DNA from: Flavobacterium profundi
Lineage (GTDB): Bacteria; Bacteroidota; Bacteroidia; Flavobacteriales; Flavobacteriaceae
Direction of reading: 5' to 3'
Length of the DNA stretch: 64,000 bases
Assembly (NCBI RefSeq): GCF_006491645.1
Contig: NZ_VDCZ01000001.1
Span: forward strand, 310,001 to 374,000
Made by a program: the position numbers and the translations under genes. Of this stretch, positions 35,583 to 45,332 are shown piece by piece (position 1 is the stretch's first letter; every line of letters starts with the position of its first letter). A model generated the notes under the pieces. The model was given only the letters and a program-made list of their open reading frames with translations, made no database searches and was not told the DNA's origin.

Positions 35583-36268
35583 ACGGACAACTTTTCAGCT
35601 ACCAATTGCATCACCAATTCAAACTGCTCTTTTTTACTCATAGCTGAATTATCAATTTCAATAGCATCATCCGCTTTTACTAATGGCGAATCTTCTCTAT
35701 GTGTATCAATATAATCGCGTTGTTGCACATTTTGAAGTACCTCGTCGAAAGTAACGCTCTGTCCTTTTTCCAGTAACTCATCAAATCTCCTTTGCGCTCT
35801 GGTTTCTGCAGAAGCATTCATAAACAGTTTTAATTCAGCATCTGGAAACACAACCGTACCAATATCTCTTCCATCCATTACGATAGCTTTGTTTTTTCCC
35901 ATCGCTTGCTGTTGTTCTACCAATTTAGCTCTAACTTGAGATATTTCAGCAATGCGACTTACATTTCTTGAAACTTCAATAGTACGAATTGCCTGCTCTA
36001 CATTTTCTCCATTCAAATACATTTCCGCAAAACCCAAAGCAGGATTGAATTGAAATTGCAATTGAATCTTTGATAATTGGGAAACCAAACTCTCTTTGTC
36101 TAGAAAATCTTCCGAAACCAAATTATTAAGCATGGCATAATACGTAACTGCTCTATACATGGCACCTGTATCTACATACACATACCCTAATTCTTTCGCT
36201 ACTTGCTTTGCCAAAGTACTTTTTCCAGTAGATGAAAAACCATCAATTGCTATTGTAATTTTTTTCAA
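35579..36268 (-). CDS. cmk: Cytidylate kinase
   Basis: 229 residues. P-loop AIDGFSSTGKSTLAK at the N-terminus, then GYVYVDTGAMYRAVTYYA, VMDGRDIGTVVFPDAELKLFMNASAETRAQRR, and QQRDYIDTHREDSPLVKADDAIEIDNS, all CMK signatures. It phosphorylates CMP and dCMP. It lies 31 bases downstream of porQ, so these two genes are probably co-transcribed, an arrangement seen in other Flavobacteriaceae to my knowledge. Confidence 0.97.
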   Translation of the reverse strand: MKKITIAIDGFSSTGKSTLAKQVAKELGYVYVDTGAMYRAVTYYAMLNNLVSEDFLDKESLVSQLSKIQLQFQFNPALGFAEMYLNGENVEQAIRTIEVSRNVSRIAEISQVRAKLVEQQQAMGKNKAIVMDGRDIGTVVFPDAELKLFMNASAETRAQRRFDELLEKGQSVTFDEVLQNVQQRDYIDTHREDSPLVKADDAIEIDNSAMSKKEQFELVMQLVAEKLSV

Positions 36269-36299
36269 AATGTTTTATTTTTTTAGTAACCAATATTTG

Positions 36300-37319
36300 T
36301 TACTCTAAATTTATCATTAAACCAAACAAGTTTGTGCTGGCTGCTAATGTATATCTTGAATAAGAATAATCAAACTTTATTTTACCAAATCGTAAGCCAA
36401 AACCAGCAGATATTCCAGCAAAACTGCGTTGGTCCAAAATTTTCAATTCCTGACCTCTTCTGAAATTATATCCCAAACGAATATTAAACCCTTTTTCTGG
36501 AAATAATTCAGCGCCCATAATTACATGTCGCAACGCATTATTAAAAAAGGATACTTTTTCTTCATTGGTTTCTCCATCCAAAGTTGTTTCTGCTCTATTT
36601 GGATTGGAAAATGCAATATTCCATTGTTGCAAATTTTCCAAAGTTAAATGCCAACGAATAGGTACATTCTCTAATAATTGCGAAATTCCAGCATCTATAG
36701 ACAAGGGCAGTTTTTCCCTTACATCTTGATAGGGTGTAATTTGAAAACCCAAATTACGAACCGACAAGCCATAATTGATATCATTTTTCTCATCCACATA
36801 CAAGAAACCTAAATCTGTTGCAACACCCCATGAATTATAGGATTCCAAAGTAGAAGAAATCAACTTCACATTAGTACCTACATACATCGTTGTCCAAGGA
36901 ATATTGTAAGCATAACCTAAAGACAAAGCCGCTTCACTACCTGTGAAATCCGAAGTTAGGTTTCCTAGTTCATCTCTTCCTTCAAAACTTCCATAATTAA
37001 TATAGTTGATACCTGCGTGAAAGGTTTGTACATGTTGGTCCCAAGTATACGCATAAGCAGCCGTTCCATAAGAAACTTCTCCATAATAGTTCCCATAATT
37101 TACAGCCAAACGATTACTCATTTCCCCATTTATAGTTGCTGGATTATAAAAGGCTTGATTTACATCATAATCTACAACAGTTACGGTTTTCCCTCCCAAA
37201 GCAGCTTGTCTGGGTGACTGTGCTAAGTTTAAAAACTGATATACATATTTACCTCCTATTTGCCCATAATGAACACTAGTGGTTAATAAGAAGAAAAGCA
37301 GTATTTTTTTTGAAACCAT
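36300..37319 (-). CDS. porQ: Type IX secretion system protein PorQ
   Basis: 339 residues with a signal peptide (about 1-19, MVSKKILLFFLLTTSVHYG). The mature N-terminus GGKYVYQFLNLAQSPRQAALGGKTVTVVDYDVNQAFYNPATI is the PorQ signature, and the rest is a FadL/PorV-like outer-membrane beta-barrel. PorQ works in the PorU-PorV-PorQ-PorZ surface complex that processes and attaches type IX cargo. The GH16 enzyme in this window carries a matching sorting domain. Confidence 0.93.
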   Translation of the reverse strand: MVSKKILLFFLLTTSVHYGQIGGKYVYQFLNLAQSPRQAALGGKTVTVVDYDVNQAFYNPATINGEMSNRLAVNYGNYYGEVSYGTAAYAYTWDQHVQTFHAGINYINYGSFEGRDELGNLTSDFTGSEAALSLGYAYNIPWTTMYVGTNVKLISSTLESYNSWGVATDLGFLYVDEKNDINYGLSVRNLGFQITPYQDVREKLPLSIDAGISQLLENVPIRWHLTLENLQQWNIAFSNPNRAETTLDGETNEEKVSFFNNALRHVIMGAELFPEKGFNIRLGYNFRRGQELKILDQRSFAGISAGFGLRFGKIKFDYSYSRYTLAASTNLFGLMINLE

Positions 37320-37386
37320 ACTTAATATGTATAAGCTATAAACGCTGTTGCGAATATAAAATTATATATAGATATAATAAAAATAA

Positions 37387-37412
37387 ATTCCGACTTATTT
37401 CTAAATCGGAAT
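37387..37412 (-). terminator. Terminator after lon
   Basis: Arms ATTCCGA and TCGGAAT around 12 bases, followed on the minus strand by TTTATTTTTAT. Moderate strength. Confidence 0.6.
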
Positions 37413-37436
37413 GTATTCATTTTTATTTATATTGAG

Positions 37437-39893
37437 TTATGCTTGCAACTGCTTAGCATTTTTCACTTTTTGATTTGTTATTGCTATTTCCACTACTTCA
37501 CTCATTCGATCCACATAATGAAAGGTAAGACCTTTTAAATAGTCGGGCTTAATTTCATCAATGTCTCTTTTATTTTCATGACAAAGAATAATCTCTTTGA
37601 TATTCGCTCTCTTAGCCGCTAGTATTTTCTCTTTAATTCCACCTACTGGCAATACTTTCCCCCTCAAAGTAATTTCTCCCGTCATTGCAATGCTTTTCTT
37701 TACTTTTCTTTGGGTATAAGTCGAAACCATAGAAGTTAACATCGCAATACCTGCACTTGGACCATCTTTTGGAGTAGCACCTTCAGGAACATGAATATGA
37801 ATGTTATTATTATTAATTACTTCCGTTGGTATACCTAATATTTCATTATTCGATTTAATATATTCTAAAGCAATAGTTACCGATTCTTTCATTACAGTAC
37901 CTAAATTTCCTGTCATAGTCATTGCTCCTTTTCCTTTAGAAATAGTAGATTCAATGAATAAAATATCACCTCCAACTGATGTCCATGCTAAACCAGTTAC
38001 CACACCAGCCGTATCGTTATTTTCATATTTATCACGCTCTAAGCGAGGTGCTTTTAAAACCGTAAGAATATCCTCATCTGTCAAAGTTTTATTGTAATCC
38101 TCCTCAAGCGCAATTGATTTTGCTGCATGACGCACCACTTGAGCAATTTTCTTTTCCAAACCTCTAACACCTGATTCCCTAGTATAACCTACTACTATTT
38201 TTTCCAATTGCTTTTTACCAATTTGCAAATCATCAGCGCTTAAACCATGTTCTTTCAATTGTTTTGGCAACAAATGCTTTTTAGCAATTTCAACCTTTTC
38301 TTCTATAGTATAACCTGACATTTTGATGATTTCCATTCTATCTTTTAAAGCCGGTTGAATGGTAGCCATGTTATTAGATGTAGCAATAAACATTACTTTT
38401 GACAAATCATAACCCAATTCTAAGAAATTATCATGAAATTCTCCATTTTGCTCTGGATCTAACACTTCCAATAATGCTGAAGAAGGATCGCCATTAAAAC
38501 TCGTTGACAATTTATCAATTTCATCTAGTACAAAAACAGGATTAGACGTTTTCGCCTTCTTAATGCTTTGAATAATCCGTCCTGGCATGGCACCAATATA
38601 TGTTTTTCGATGCCCTCTAATTTCTGCTTCATCACGCATACCACCTAACGAAACACGAACATATTCTCTACCTAAAGCTTCAGCTATTGATTTTCCTATA
38701 GAAGTTTTACCAACTCCTGGAGGTCCAAAAAGGCATAAAATAGGTGATTTCATATCATTTCGCAATTTCAAGACCGCTAAATGTTCTATGATACGTTGCT
38801 TTACTTCATCTAAACCAAAATGATCTCTGTCTAGTATTTTTTGAGCTCTTTTTAAATCAAAATTGTCTTTTGAATATTCATTCCAAGGTAAATCTAAAAA
38901 TAATTCCAAATAGTTTCTTTGAATTCCAAATTCTGGTGAATTTGGATTAGATCGTTGCAATTTAGAAACTTCTTTTTCGAAATGAGCCGCTACTTTTTCA
39001 TCCCATTTTTTAGCCTTAGCTTTTTCTCTCATCTCTTCTATTTCCGCCTCATAAGAAACACCACCTAACTCTTCTTGAATGGTTTTCATTTGTTGGTGCA
39101 AGAAATATTCTCTTTGTTGCTGATCTAAATCAAATCGAACTTTAGATTGAATATCGTTTTTCAACTCCAATTTTTGCAACTCTAAATTCATAAAACGCAA
39201 AGTTTCTAAAGCTCTGTCTTTTAAATTATGAATAGAAAGTAAATTTTGTTTTTCAGATACTGAAAGATTCATATTTGAAGAAACAAAATTGATTAAAAAA
39301 GGATTACTCTCAATATTCTTAATTGCAAATGTAGCCTCAGTTGGAATATTTGGACTCTCTTTAATAATTTGTATCGCTAAATCTTTTATAGAATCAACTA
39401 TAGTATTAAATTCTACATCATCTGCATTTGGTCTTTCTTCACTAACTTCTTTAATAGTAGCTTTTAAATAAGGTTCTTCTTGAGTAAATGCATCAATTTC
39501 AAAGCGTTTCTTTCCTTGAAGAATTACCGTGGTATTTCCATCTGGCATTTTTAAAACACGAATAATTCGCGCTACAGTACCTATATGATGTACATCGTTT
39601 GGGGTTGGCTCCTCTACCTCTTCATCAATTTGAGCAACTACTCCAATTACTTTTCCGCCAGCATTCGCATCGTTAATTAATTTTATAGACTTATCTCTAC
39701 CTGCAGTAATGGGAATTACAACACCGGGAAACAAAACTGTATTTCGAAGAGAAAGAATAGGCAAATCATTTGGCAACTGCTCATTATTCATTTCTTCTTC
39801 ATCTTCAGGCGTTAATAATGGAATTAATTCCGCATCTGAATTGATTTCTTGAAGTGACAAATTGTCAAATGTTAATATTTTTTGATTTGGCAT
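37437..39893 (-). CDS. lon: ATP-dependent Lon protease
   Basis: 818 residues, full length. LonN substrate domain about 40-250 (LPILSLRNTVLFPGVVIPI), AAA+ domain with Walker A FGPPGVGKTSIGKS and Walker B VFVLDEIDKL, and a C-terminal Ser-Lys protease domain with the catalytic Ser in PKDGPSAGIAM and Lys in VGGIKEKILAAKR. It degrades damaged and regulatory proteins in the cytoplasm. A full-consensus promoter lies at 39951-39980. Confidence 0.98.
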   Translation of the reverse strand: MPNQKILTFDNLSLQEINSDAELIPLLTPEDEEEMNNEQLPNDLPILSLRNTVLFPGVVIPITAGRDKSIKLINDANAGGKVIGVVAQIDEEVEEPTPNDVHHIGTVARIIRVLKMPDGNTTVILQGKKRFEIDAFTQEEPYLKATIKEVSEERPNADDVEFNTIVDSIKDLAIQIIKESPNIPTEATFAIKNIESNPFLINFVSSNMNLSVSEKQNLLSIHNLKDRALETLRFMNLELQKLELKNDIQSKVRFDLDQQQREYFLHQQMKTIQEELGGVSYEAEIEEMREKAKAKKWDEKVAAHFEKEVSKLQRSNPNSPEFGIQRNYLELFLDLPWNEYSKDNFDLKRAQKILDRDHFGLDEVKQRIIEHLAVLKLRNDMKSPILCLFGPPGVGKTSIGKSIAEALGREYVRVSLGGMRDEAEIRGHRKTYIGAMPGRIIQSIKKAKTSNPVFVLDEIDKLSTSFNGDPSSALLEVLDPEQNGEFHDNFLELGYDLSKVMFIATSNNMATIQPALKDRMEIIKMSGYTIEEKVEIAKKHLLPKQLKEHGLSADDLQIGKKQLEKIVVGYTRESGVRGLEKKIAQVVRHAAKSIALEEDYNKTLTDEDILTVLKAPRLERDKYENNDTAGVVTGLAWTSVGGDILFIESTISKGKGAMTMTGNLGTVMKESVTIALEYIKSNNEILGIPTEVINNNNIHIHVPEGATPKDGPSAGIAMLTSMVSTYTQRKVKKSIAMTGEITLRGKVLPVGGIKEKILAAKRANIKEIILCHENKRDIDEIKPDYLKGLTFHYVDRMSEVVEIAITNQKVKNAKQLQA

Positions 39894-39950
39894 AATTATA
39901 AAAGGGTCATTTTGTCATTAATAACTTTAAAATTTGTTATCATTGAATTA

Positions 39951-39980
39951 CAAAATTAATATTAAAACATTGAATATCAA
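39951..39980 (-). promoter_or_regulatory. lon promoter
   Basis: Minus-strand TTG (39978-39980) and TAATTTTG (39951-39958) are 19 bases apart, 57 bases upstream of the start. No CIRCE or other heat-shock operator is apparent. Confidence 0.7.
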
Positions 39981-40039
39981 CAATAATAAACAAATTTACT
40001 CATTACAAGCATAATATAAAGTCAAGATTTGTGCCATAA

Positions 40040-40072
40040 AAAAATCCCGAAAAGTAACTTTTCGGGATTTTT
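40040..40072 (-). terminator. Terminator after the Gly/Ser-linker lipoprotein
   Basis: Fifteen-base arms with core AATCCCGAAAAG and a 3-base loop; T run on the minus strand. A member of the AATCCCG hairpin group. Confidence 0.88.
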
Positions 40073-40086
40073 AAACTTTTATAAAA

Positions 40087-40845
40087 TCAATACAATATAT
40101 AATCTACTAGTATATTCTCATAATTTACACCACTTCCAATGTTAGTTGCTTTAATAATTCCAACATCTTTAGCATACCAATATTCAGAAACTATTGTTGT
40201 AGCAGGAACTCCAGGTACATTAGTTGTTAGATCAATTTTTACTTTGATAACATCAGCAAATACTTCATTATTTACCGTTTCTGAAACTCCTTTTGCTAAA
40301 ATAGTACCTACATAGTTCGTTGTAAAAGTAATAGGTGGTATTCCAGTATAAGTTGTAGTTTGAGTATAACTTCCATTCCAAGTTCCATTAACTGGTATGT
40401 TATCTTTCAAAACAATATATTCATATCCTGTTTGTGTCCCTGTAATTCCACCAGCATCGATAACAACATCATCTGTCTTTAATTTATAGACACCCGAAGT
40501 TTTATTGACACTACTATTAACAATACCCGAACTCATGCTACCATTACCACTTTGAGGTGCAAATTTATAATACAATTGTCCATTAACCGTTTCTGTTGCA
40601 ATTATTTTCATAGTAGAAGATGAACCATTTGAATCATAGGTCCATTCATTATTGATTGCTGTTGGCCAATAATCACCAGATGAAGTTCCTCCTGAATTAC
40701 CTCCACTTGAACCCGACCCAGATCCATTATCTCCTCCTGAATTAACCTGTCCAGAAAGTATTGGGTCTAAAGGCTCCACTTCACTACAAGAAGCAAAAGC
40801 CACTACTAACATCATAAAAACAAATAAATTGTTGATTTTTCTCAT
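40087..40845 (-). CDS. Lipoprotein with Gly/Ser-rich linker, unknown function
   Basis: 252 residues. Lipobox VAFASCSE puts the lipidated Cys near residue 20. A flexible Gly/Ser/Asn linker (about 33-56) separates the anchor from a beta-rich domain that begins YWPTAINNEWTYDSNGSS, a pattern shared by small outer-membrane-associated lipoproteins of Bacteroidetes. It follows the MFS transporter gene by 35 bases on the same strand, so the two may share a transcript. No specific function can be given. Confidence 0.78.
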   Translation of the reverse strand: MRKINNLFVFMMLVVAFASCSEVEPLDPILSGQVNSGGDNGSGSGSSGGNSGGTSSGDYWPTAINNEWTYDSNGSSSTMKIIATETVNGQLYYKFAPQSGNGSMSSGIVNSSVNKTSGVYKLKTDDVVIDAGGITGTQTGYEYIVLKDNIPVNGTWNGSYTQTTTYTGIPPITFTTNYVGTILAKGVSETVNNEVFADVIKVKIDLTTNVPGVPATTIVSEYWYAKDVGIIKATNIGSGVNYENILVDYILY

Positions 40846-40880
40846 TATGCAGAAATTATTGAGTTCTCCAAAAAATAATT

Positions 40881-42170
40881 TTATTTTTTTGGCACTCGGA
40901 TTAATAAAAATATTCCTATTACAAAAAAGGCAGTTAAAAAAACAATAGCGTTTCTCATGGATCCAGAAATCTGATCAATGGTTGCAAAAATCCCCATACC
41001 AATTACTATTCCTATTTTTTCAGCAACATCATAGAAACTAAAATAAGAAGTTGTATCTTCGGTTACAGGCAAAAATTTCGAATACGTAGATCGCGATAAA
41101 GATTGAATTCCTCCCATTACCAGACCTACAAAACCTGCCGTTACATAAAAGTGAATAGGTTCTGTAACAAAAAAGGCAAAAACACATATTATGGCCCAAA
41201 TAATATTTATAATTAACAAAGCTTTAATGTTTCCAATTTTAAAAGCCAATCTAGAAGTTAAATAAGCACCTAAAACAGCAACTAATTGGATAACTAAAAT
41301 ACTAACAATTAAACCTTGAGTCTTTTCACTATCTGAAGCCCAATTAATCTCTTGTTCTCCAAAATAAGTAGCGACTAACATTACAGTTTGAACCGCCATA
41401 CTATAAACGAAAAAAGCTGCTAAATAACGTTTAAGCGCTAAATTATGAAAAAGCTGTTTTTGTACCTTTATTAATTCTTTAAAGCCATTAAACAGAACAT
41501 GACTTGACATTTTATTATTCGTTTTATTCCCTTTAGGCAAATAGTAAAAGGTATATTGACTAAACAACAGCCACCAACCTCCAGTTAAAGCAAAAGATAA
41601 TCGCATTGCTAGTAAAGAATCAGCATCTGTTTCTCTTGTTAATATTAATGCCAAACATGTAATTAACAAAATGACACTGCCAATATAGCCAAAAGAAAAT
41701 CCTTTAGCACTCAAAGCATCTTGTTGTTCTTCATATGCAATATCTGGAAGATAAGAATTATAATAGACAATACTTCCCCAAAAACCAATTAACCCAAAAT
41801 AAAAACAACTAATTCCCCAATAGACATTTTCAGGTGTAAACCAATACAAACCAATACAAGATAAGGCTCCTAAATAACAAAAAAACTGCATAAAACGTTT
41901 CTTATTACCCACAAAATCAGCTACTCCAGAAAGTAATGGTGATAATACAGCTACTGTTAAAAAGGCAAATGCAGTAACATAACTGATTAGAGCCGTACTT
42001 TTAAAATCCTGTCCCAAAAATGATATATTTGGATTGTCTTTGGAGTAAAGAAAACCAAAATATAAAGGAAATATACTTGAAGAAATAACTAATGAATAAA
42101 CTGAATTGGCCCAATCATAAAATGCCCATGCATTTAATAATTTCTTTTCTCCTTTTTGTAATTTTTCCAT
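40881..42170 (-). CDS. MFS transporter, UMF1/Atg22-like family
   Basis: 429 residues with about 12 hydrophobic helices. NAWAFYDWANSVYSLVISSSIFPLYF at the N-terminus is the hallmark of the UMF1 family, related to the yeast vacuolar amino-acid effluxer Atg22, and GGIQSLSRSTYSKFLPVTEDTTSYFSFYDVAEKIG is the conserved second-half motif. Substrate unknown; amino-acid export is a guess from the yeast relative. A terminator of the upstream protease gene ends 17 bases before its start. Confidence 0.9.
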   Translation of the reverse strand: MEKLQKGEKKLLNAWAFYDWANSVYSLVISSSIFPLYFGFLYSKDNPNISFLGQDFKSTALISYVTAFAFLTVAVLSPLLSGVADFVGNKKRFMQFFCYLGALSCIGLYWFTPENVYWGISCFYFGLIGFWGSIVYYNSYLPDIAYEEQQDALSAKGFSFGYIGSVILLITCLALILTRETDADSLLAMRLSFALTGGWWLLFSQYTFYYLPKGNKTNNKMSSHVLFNGFKELIKVQKQLFHNLALKRYLAAFFVYSMAVQTVMLVATYFGEQEINWASDSEKTQGLIVSILVIQLVAVLGAYLTSRLAFKIGNIKALLIINIIWAIICVFAFFVTEPIHFYVTAGFVGLVMGGIQSLSRSTYSKFLPVTEDTTSYFSFYDVAEKIGIVIGMGIFATIDQISGSMRNAIVFLTAFFVIGIFLLIRVPKK

Positions 42171-42186
42171 AATATTTGAAATAAAA

Positions 42187-42210
42187 AATCCCGATTTTAA
42201 AATCGGGATT
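42187..42210 (-). terminator. Terminator after the M48 protease gene
   Basis: Perfect 24-base palindrome with half AATCCCGATTTT, followed on the minus strand by TTTTTTAT. It lies just upstream of the MFS gene start. Confidence 0.85.
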
Positions 42211-42232
42211 GAATATAGTTCTTTTTTTTATA

Positions 42233-43051
42233 TTATTTAAATGTCACTCCAAATTTTGCAGCCTCTTTTTTTGCTTGGGGGATTAAATTCGTTAAATCTC
42301 TAATTCGGGTCTCATTACTTGGATGTGTACTTAATATCTCTGGAGGAGCAGAACCTGATGAAAGCGCTGACATTCTTTCCCATAATTTAACTGCATTTAC
42401 AGGATCATAACCTGCAATAGCCATTAATGTTAAACCAATCATATCTGCTTCACTTTCGTGACTTCTACTAAAAGGCAACATACCACCAACTTGTGTTCCA
42501 ACTCCATAAGCCTGCATAACCAATTGTTGTGTCTCCTCACTTTTATTACCAACAGCAACTTGCGCACCTACAGCACCTAACTGCTGTATTAATCCAGCAC
42601 TCATTCTTTGTTGCCCGTGATTAGCTAAAGCATGAGCTACCTCGTGCCCCATAACAGCAGCAATTCCTGCATCGTCTTTACAAACTGGAAGTATACCTGT
42701 GTAAAAAACGATTTTACCGCCAGGCATACACCAAGCATTCAACTCTTTACTATCTACTAAATTATACTCCCAAGCATAACCATCTAAATAATCTGATTTT
42801 CCATTGGCATTTAACCATCTTTCTGCAGCGGTTTTAATTTTCATCCCAATAACTTCAATTTTCTTTGCTTCAGGAGTTCCTTTTATAACTTTATTTTCAG
42901 ATAAAAATTGATTATACTGTTGGAAGGAAGATGGAAAAATCTGACTGTTTGGCACCAAAGCCATTGTTTTTTCTCCTGTGAAAGGGTTAGTTGCACAAGA
43001 CATTGCTAGCGCAATTAACATTATGAATACGATTTTTATTTTATAGCTCAT
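42233..43051 (-). CDS. M48 family zinc metallopeptidase, lipoprotein
   Basis: 272 residues. Lipobox ALAMSCATNP (Cys near residue 19). The active site is AVMGHEVAHALANHG (HExxH), with the third zinc ligand Glu in SHESEADMIGL and the substrate-loop STHPSNETRIRDL. These match the BepA/LoiP-type periplasmic M48 proteases that act in outer-membrane protein quality control. It is transcribed from its own promoter and terminated at 42187-42210. Confidence 0.94.
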   Translation of the reverse strand: MSYKIKIVFIMLIALAMSCATNPFTGEKTMALVPNSQIFPSSFQQYNQFLSENKVIKGTPEAKKIEVIGMKIKTAAERWLNANGKSDYLDGYAWEYNLVDSKELNAWCMPGGKIVFYTGILPVCKDDAGIAAVMGHEVAHALANHGQQRMSAGLIQQLGAVGAQVAVGNKSEETQQLVMQAYGVGTQVGGMLPFSRSHESEADMIGLTLMAIAGYDPVNAVKLWERMSALSSGSAPPEILSTHPSNETRIRDLTNLIPQAKKEAAKFGVTFK

Positions 43052-43068
43052 TTTTTAATTGTTTTTAA

Positions 43069-43099
43069 CAAAGTTAGTATTTTTAAAAAATCATTTCAA
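43069..43099 (-). promoter_or_regulatory. Promoter of the M48 protease gene
   Basis: Minus-strand TTG (43097-43099) and TAACTTTG (43069-43076) are 20 bases apart, 17 bases before the start codon. It diverges from the hydrolase promoter at 43122. Confidence 0.65.
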
Positions 43100-43121
43100 A
43101 TATTCCTACAAAATTTAATAG

Positions 43122-43129
43122 TATTTTTG
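43122..43129 (+). promoter_or_regulatory. Putative -7 box of the hydrolase gene
   Basis: TATTTTTG fits TAnnTTTG, 26 bases before ATG 43156. No -33 TTG is seen. Confidence 0.45.
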
Positions 43130-43155
43130 CATAAATTCTTTAAATCAACACCTAA

Positions 43156-44016
43156 ATGCCAAAAAGAAAAAAACCCATAACCAGTAATTCTATTCCCAAA
43201 ACGATACTATTCTTTTTTTCCGTTTTACAAAAAATTTCAACCGTTTTAACTGTAAAGTTCGCAAGCCTACTTTTTAAAAGTCCGATAAAATATAAAATAC
43301 CCAAAAGAGAATATTTGATGGATCAAAAAAGCAAACAGCAATTGGTTTACATTCCTAAGATTAAAAAACAAATAATGACATATGAATATGGAGAAGGTTC
43401 AAAAAAAATATTATTAGTTCATGGCTGGTCTGGAAGAGGCACTCAACTTGTAAAAATTGCAGACAAATTATTAGAATTAGGCTACTCAACTATTAGCTTT
43501 GATGCACCCGCACATGGTAAATCAACCGGTAGCTCTACATTGATGCCTGAATTCATAGAAAGCATACTTGAACTTGAAAAAATATATGGTCCATTTGAAT
43601 ATGCAATAGGACATTCCCTAGGTAGCATGTCTATACTGAATGCAATAAAAGAAGGATTACCAATTAAAAAAGCTGTCATTATTGGAAGTGGAGATAGCGT
43701 GAATGATATTCTATTGGATTTTGTTTCTAATTTAAAATTAAAATCAAATATCGCTTCCAAGATTAGAGCACATTTTGAAAAGAAATATCAGATAAACATG
43801 GAAAGTTATTCCGCTTATATTGCCGCGAAAAGTTGCAATATTCCGATTTTAGTTATTCATGATAAAAATGACGAAGATGTTCCCTATACAGCCTCTGAAA
43901 ACATACACAAAAATTTAAAAAATAGCACATTATTATTGACAGAAAAATTAGGACATCGAAAAATATTAGGAAATGAGAAAGTCATTGAGGCAATATCTCA
44001 TTTTTTAGAATACTAA
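43156..44016 (+). CDS. Alpha/beta hydrolase
   Basis: 286 residues. After a basic N-terminus and a hydrophobic stretch (about 15-40) comes the hydrolase core: LLVHGWSGRGTQ (oxyanion), ISFDAPAHGKSTG, nucleophile elbow AIGHSLGSMS, acid Asp in VIHDKNDEDVP, and His in KLGHRKILG. All catalytic residues are in place. It resembles the esterase/lipase group often annotated only as alpha/beta hydrolase; the substrate is unknown. Convergent with the chalcone-isomerase-like genes. Confidence 0.9.
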   Translation: MPKRKKPITSNSIPKTILFFFSVLQKISTVLTVKFASLLFKSPIKYKIPKREYLMDQKSKQQLVYIPKIKKQIMTYEYGEGSKKILLVHGWSGRGTQLVKIADKLLELGYSTISFDAPAHGKSTGSSTLMPEFIESILELEKIYGPFEYAIGHSLGSMSILNAIKEGLPIKKAVIIGSGDSVNDILLDFVSNLKLKSNIASKIRAHFEKKYQINMESYSAYIAAKSCNIPILVIHDKNDEDVPYTASENIHKNLKNSTLLLTEKLGHRKILGNEKVIEAISHFLEY

Positions 44017-44030
44017 ATTTTATAAAAAAT

Positions 44031-44065
44031 AAAAAAACACTTCATAAAATTAGAAGTGTTTTTTT
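44031..44065. terminator. Bidirectional terminator after the hydrolase gene
   Basis: Arms AAAAACACTTC and GAAGTGTTTTT around 9 bases, with A and T runs on both sides. Confidence 0.85.
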
Positions 44066-44088
44066 TATTTTTAAGTAAGAAAATGATT

Positions 44089-44649
44089 TTACATTCCTAG
44101 CATAGATTTCTTCAAATCCTTATCTGCTGGATTGTTCGATAACCAAATTCCAAACAATGCCTTTTTAAAATCTTGCCCTTCAACAGATCCCTTTTTAACA
44201 CCATTTTTATAAACAACTATACCTGTTCCTGCAACGTGAGCTAAAGTAAAAGAATCTCCTTTAGTAAATTTATCTGTAAAAAAAGATTTAAATTTTTCAA
44301 TTCTGTCTTTCAAAGGAGCCACATTATTATTAGTTGATTTAATAAAACCTTCATCTAAAGCACCCATCATTTTTTCTGAAGACACCATTCCCGATACTAC
44401 ATCTAATTTTATAGCAGCCGTTTCCGTACTATTAACTACTTCAGTTCCATTTGTACTTTTCTTTGGCAAATACAAAGAACCTACATACAAATCAATCCAC
44501 CATTTTTCACGAATACCTGCTCCGTTTAAAACTAATTTTTTTCCTTCTACAGTAATTGTTTCATCCAACTTAACTCCAGACACTGTCGTTTGAGCTGACG
44601 AAATCGATGTAATTAAAATAATAATAAATGTAACTAAATGCTTTTTCAT
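44089..44649 (-). CDS. Chalcone isomerase-like periplasmic protein, copy 2
   Basis: 186 residues with signal peptide (cleavage after SSAQ, about residue 19). The chalcone isomerase-like fold is seen in LVLNGAGIREKWWIDLYVGSLYLP and the C-terminal LFGIWLSNNPADKDLKKSMLGM. Bacterial members lack the plant active-site set and may bind fatty acids or other small lipids. It is about half identical by eye to the gene at 44746-45309, so the pair arose by tandem duplication. Confidence 0.88.
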   Translation of the reverse strand: MKKHLVTFIIILITSISSAQTTVSGVKLDETITVEGKKLVLNGAGIREKWWIDLYVGSLYLPKKSTNGTEVVNSTETAAIKLDVVSGMVSSEKMMGALDEGFIKSTNNNVAPLKDRIEKFKSFFTDKFTKGDSFTLAHVAGTGIVVYKNGVKKGSVEGQDFKKALFGIWLSNNPADKDLKKSMLGM

Positions 44650-44745
44650 AACTTGTTTTTTGTTTTTTTTGCTAATTTATATTTTTTTGTTGAAATAATT
44701 TAGGAATATTATTTTTTGTATTCATAATTATTTCAAAACATTAAA

Positions 44746-45309
44746 TTATAAACCTAGCATTGCCTTTTTAAGCTTTTCATCTGCGGGTTTAACACATAAC
44801 CAAACTCCAAACAAAGCTTTTTTGAAATCATGACCTTCTATCACACCACGTTTCACACTGTTTTTAAAAACTGTAATTCCTGTTTTAGGATTATAAACAA
44901 TCATGAATTCATCATTTTCTTTCATTGTGCTATCAAAAAAAGAAATAAATTTATCTATTTCCGCTTTTAAAGCTGCAGTACTTCCGTTCATAGAATTTTG
45001 AAATCCTTCATCAAACATTTCTTTCATTCGTTCTGCTTTTAATAATCCAGAAACCACATTTATTTTAATAATTGCTGGTTCTGTACTATTAATGATTTGA
45101 TCCGCATTGGTTGTTTTTGTAGGCACATACAAAGATGCTACATACATATCAATCCACATTCTTTCTTTGATACCAGCACCATTAAGTACTAAACGGTTGC
45201 CTCCAAAAGATAAAGTTTCATAAACACTAACACCAGACAACTTCGATTGAGCACTTGTGTAAACAAGGGGTAATAATGTTAAAGTTAGCAGTAGGTAAAG
45301 TTTTCTCAT
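44746..45309 (-). CDS. Chalcone isomerase-like periplasmic protein, copy 1
   Basis: 187 residues, signal peptide ending near TSAQ (residue 20). RLVLNGAGIKERMWIDMYVASLYVPTKT and KALFGVWLCVKPADEKLKKAMLGL match the copy at 44089-44649 position by position. It sits 23 bases after the YihY gene and 96 bases before its paralogue, on one strand. An enzymatic role is doubtful; a ligand-binding role in the periplasm is the more likely one for bacterial members. Confidence 0.88.
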   Translation of the reverse strand: MRKLYLLLTLTLLPLVYTSAQSKLSGVSVYETLSFGGNRLVLNGAGIKERMWIDMYVASLYVPTKTTNADQIINSTEPAIIKINVVSGLLKAERMKEMFDEGFQNSMNGSTAALKAEIDKFISFFDSTMKENDEFMIVYNPKTGITVFKNSVKRGVIEGHDFKKALFGVWLCVKPADEKLKKAMLGL

Positions 45310-45332
45310 AGTTTAAATTCATTAAATAATTG

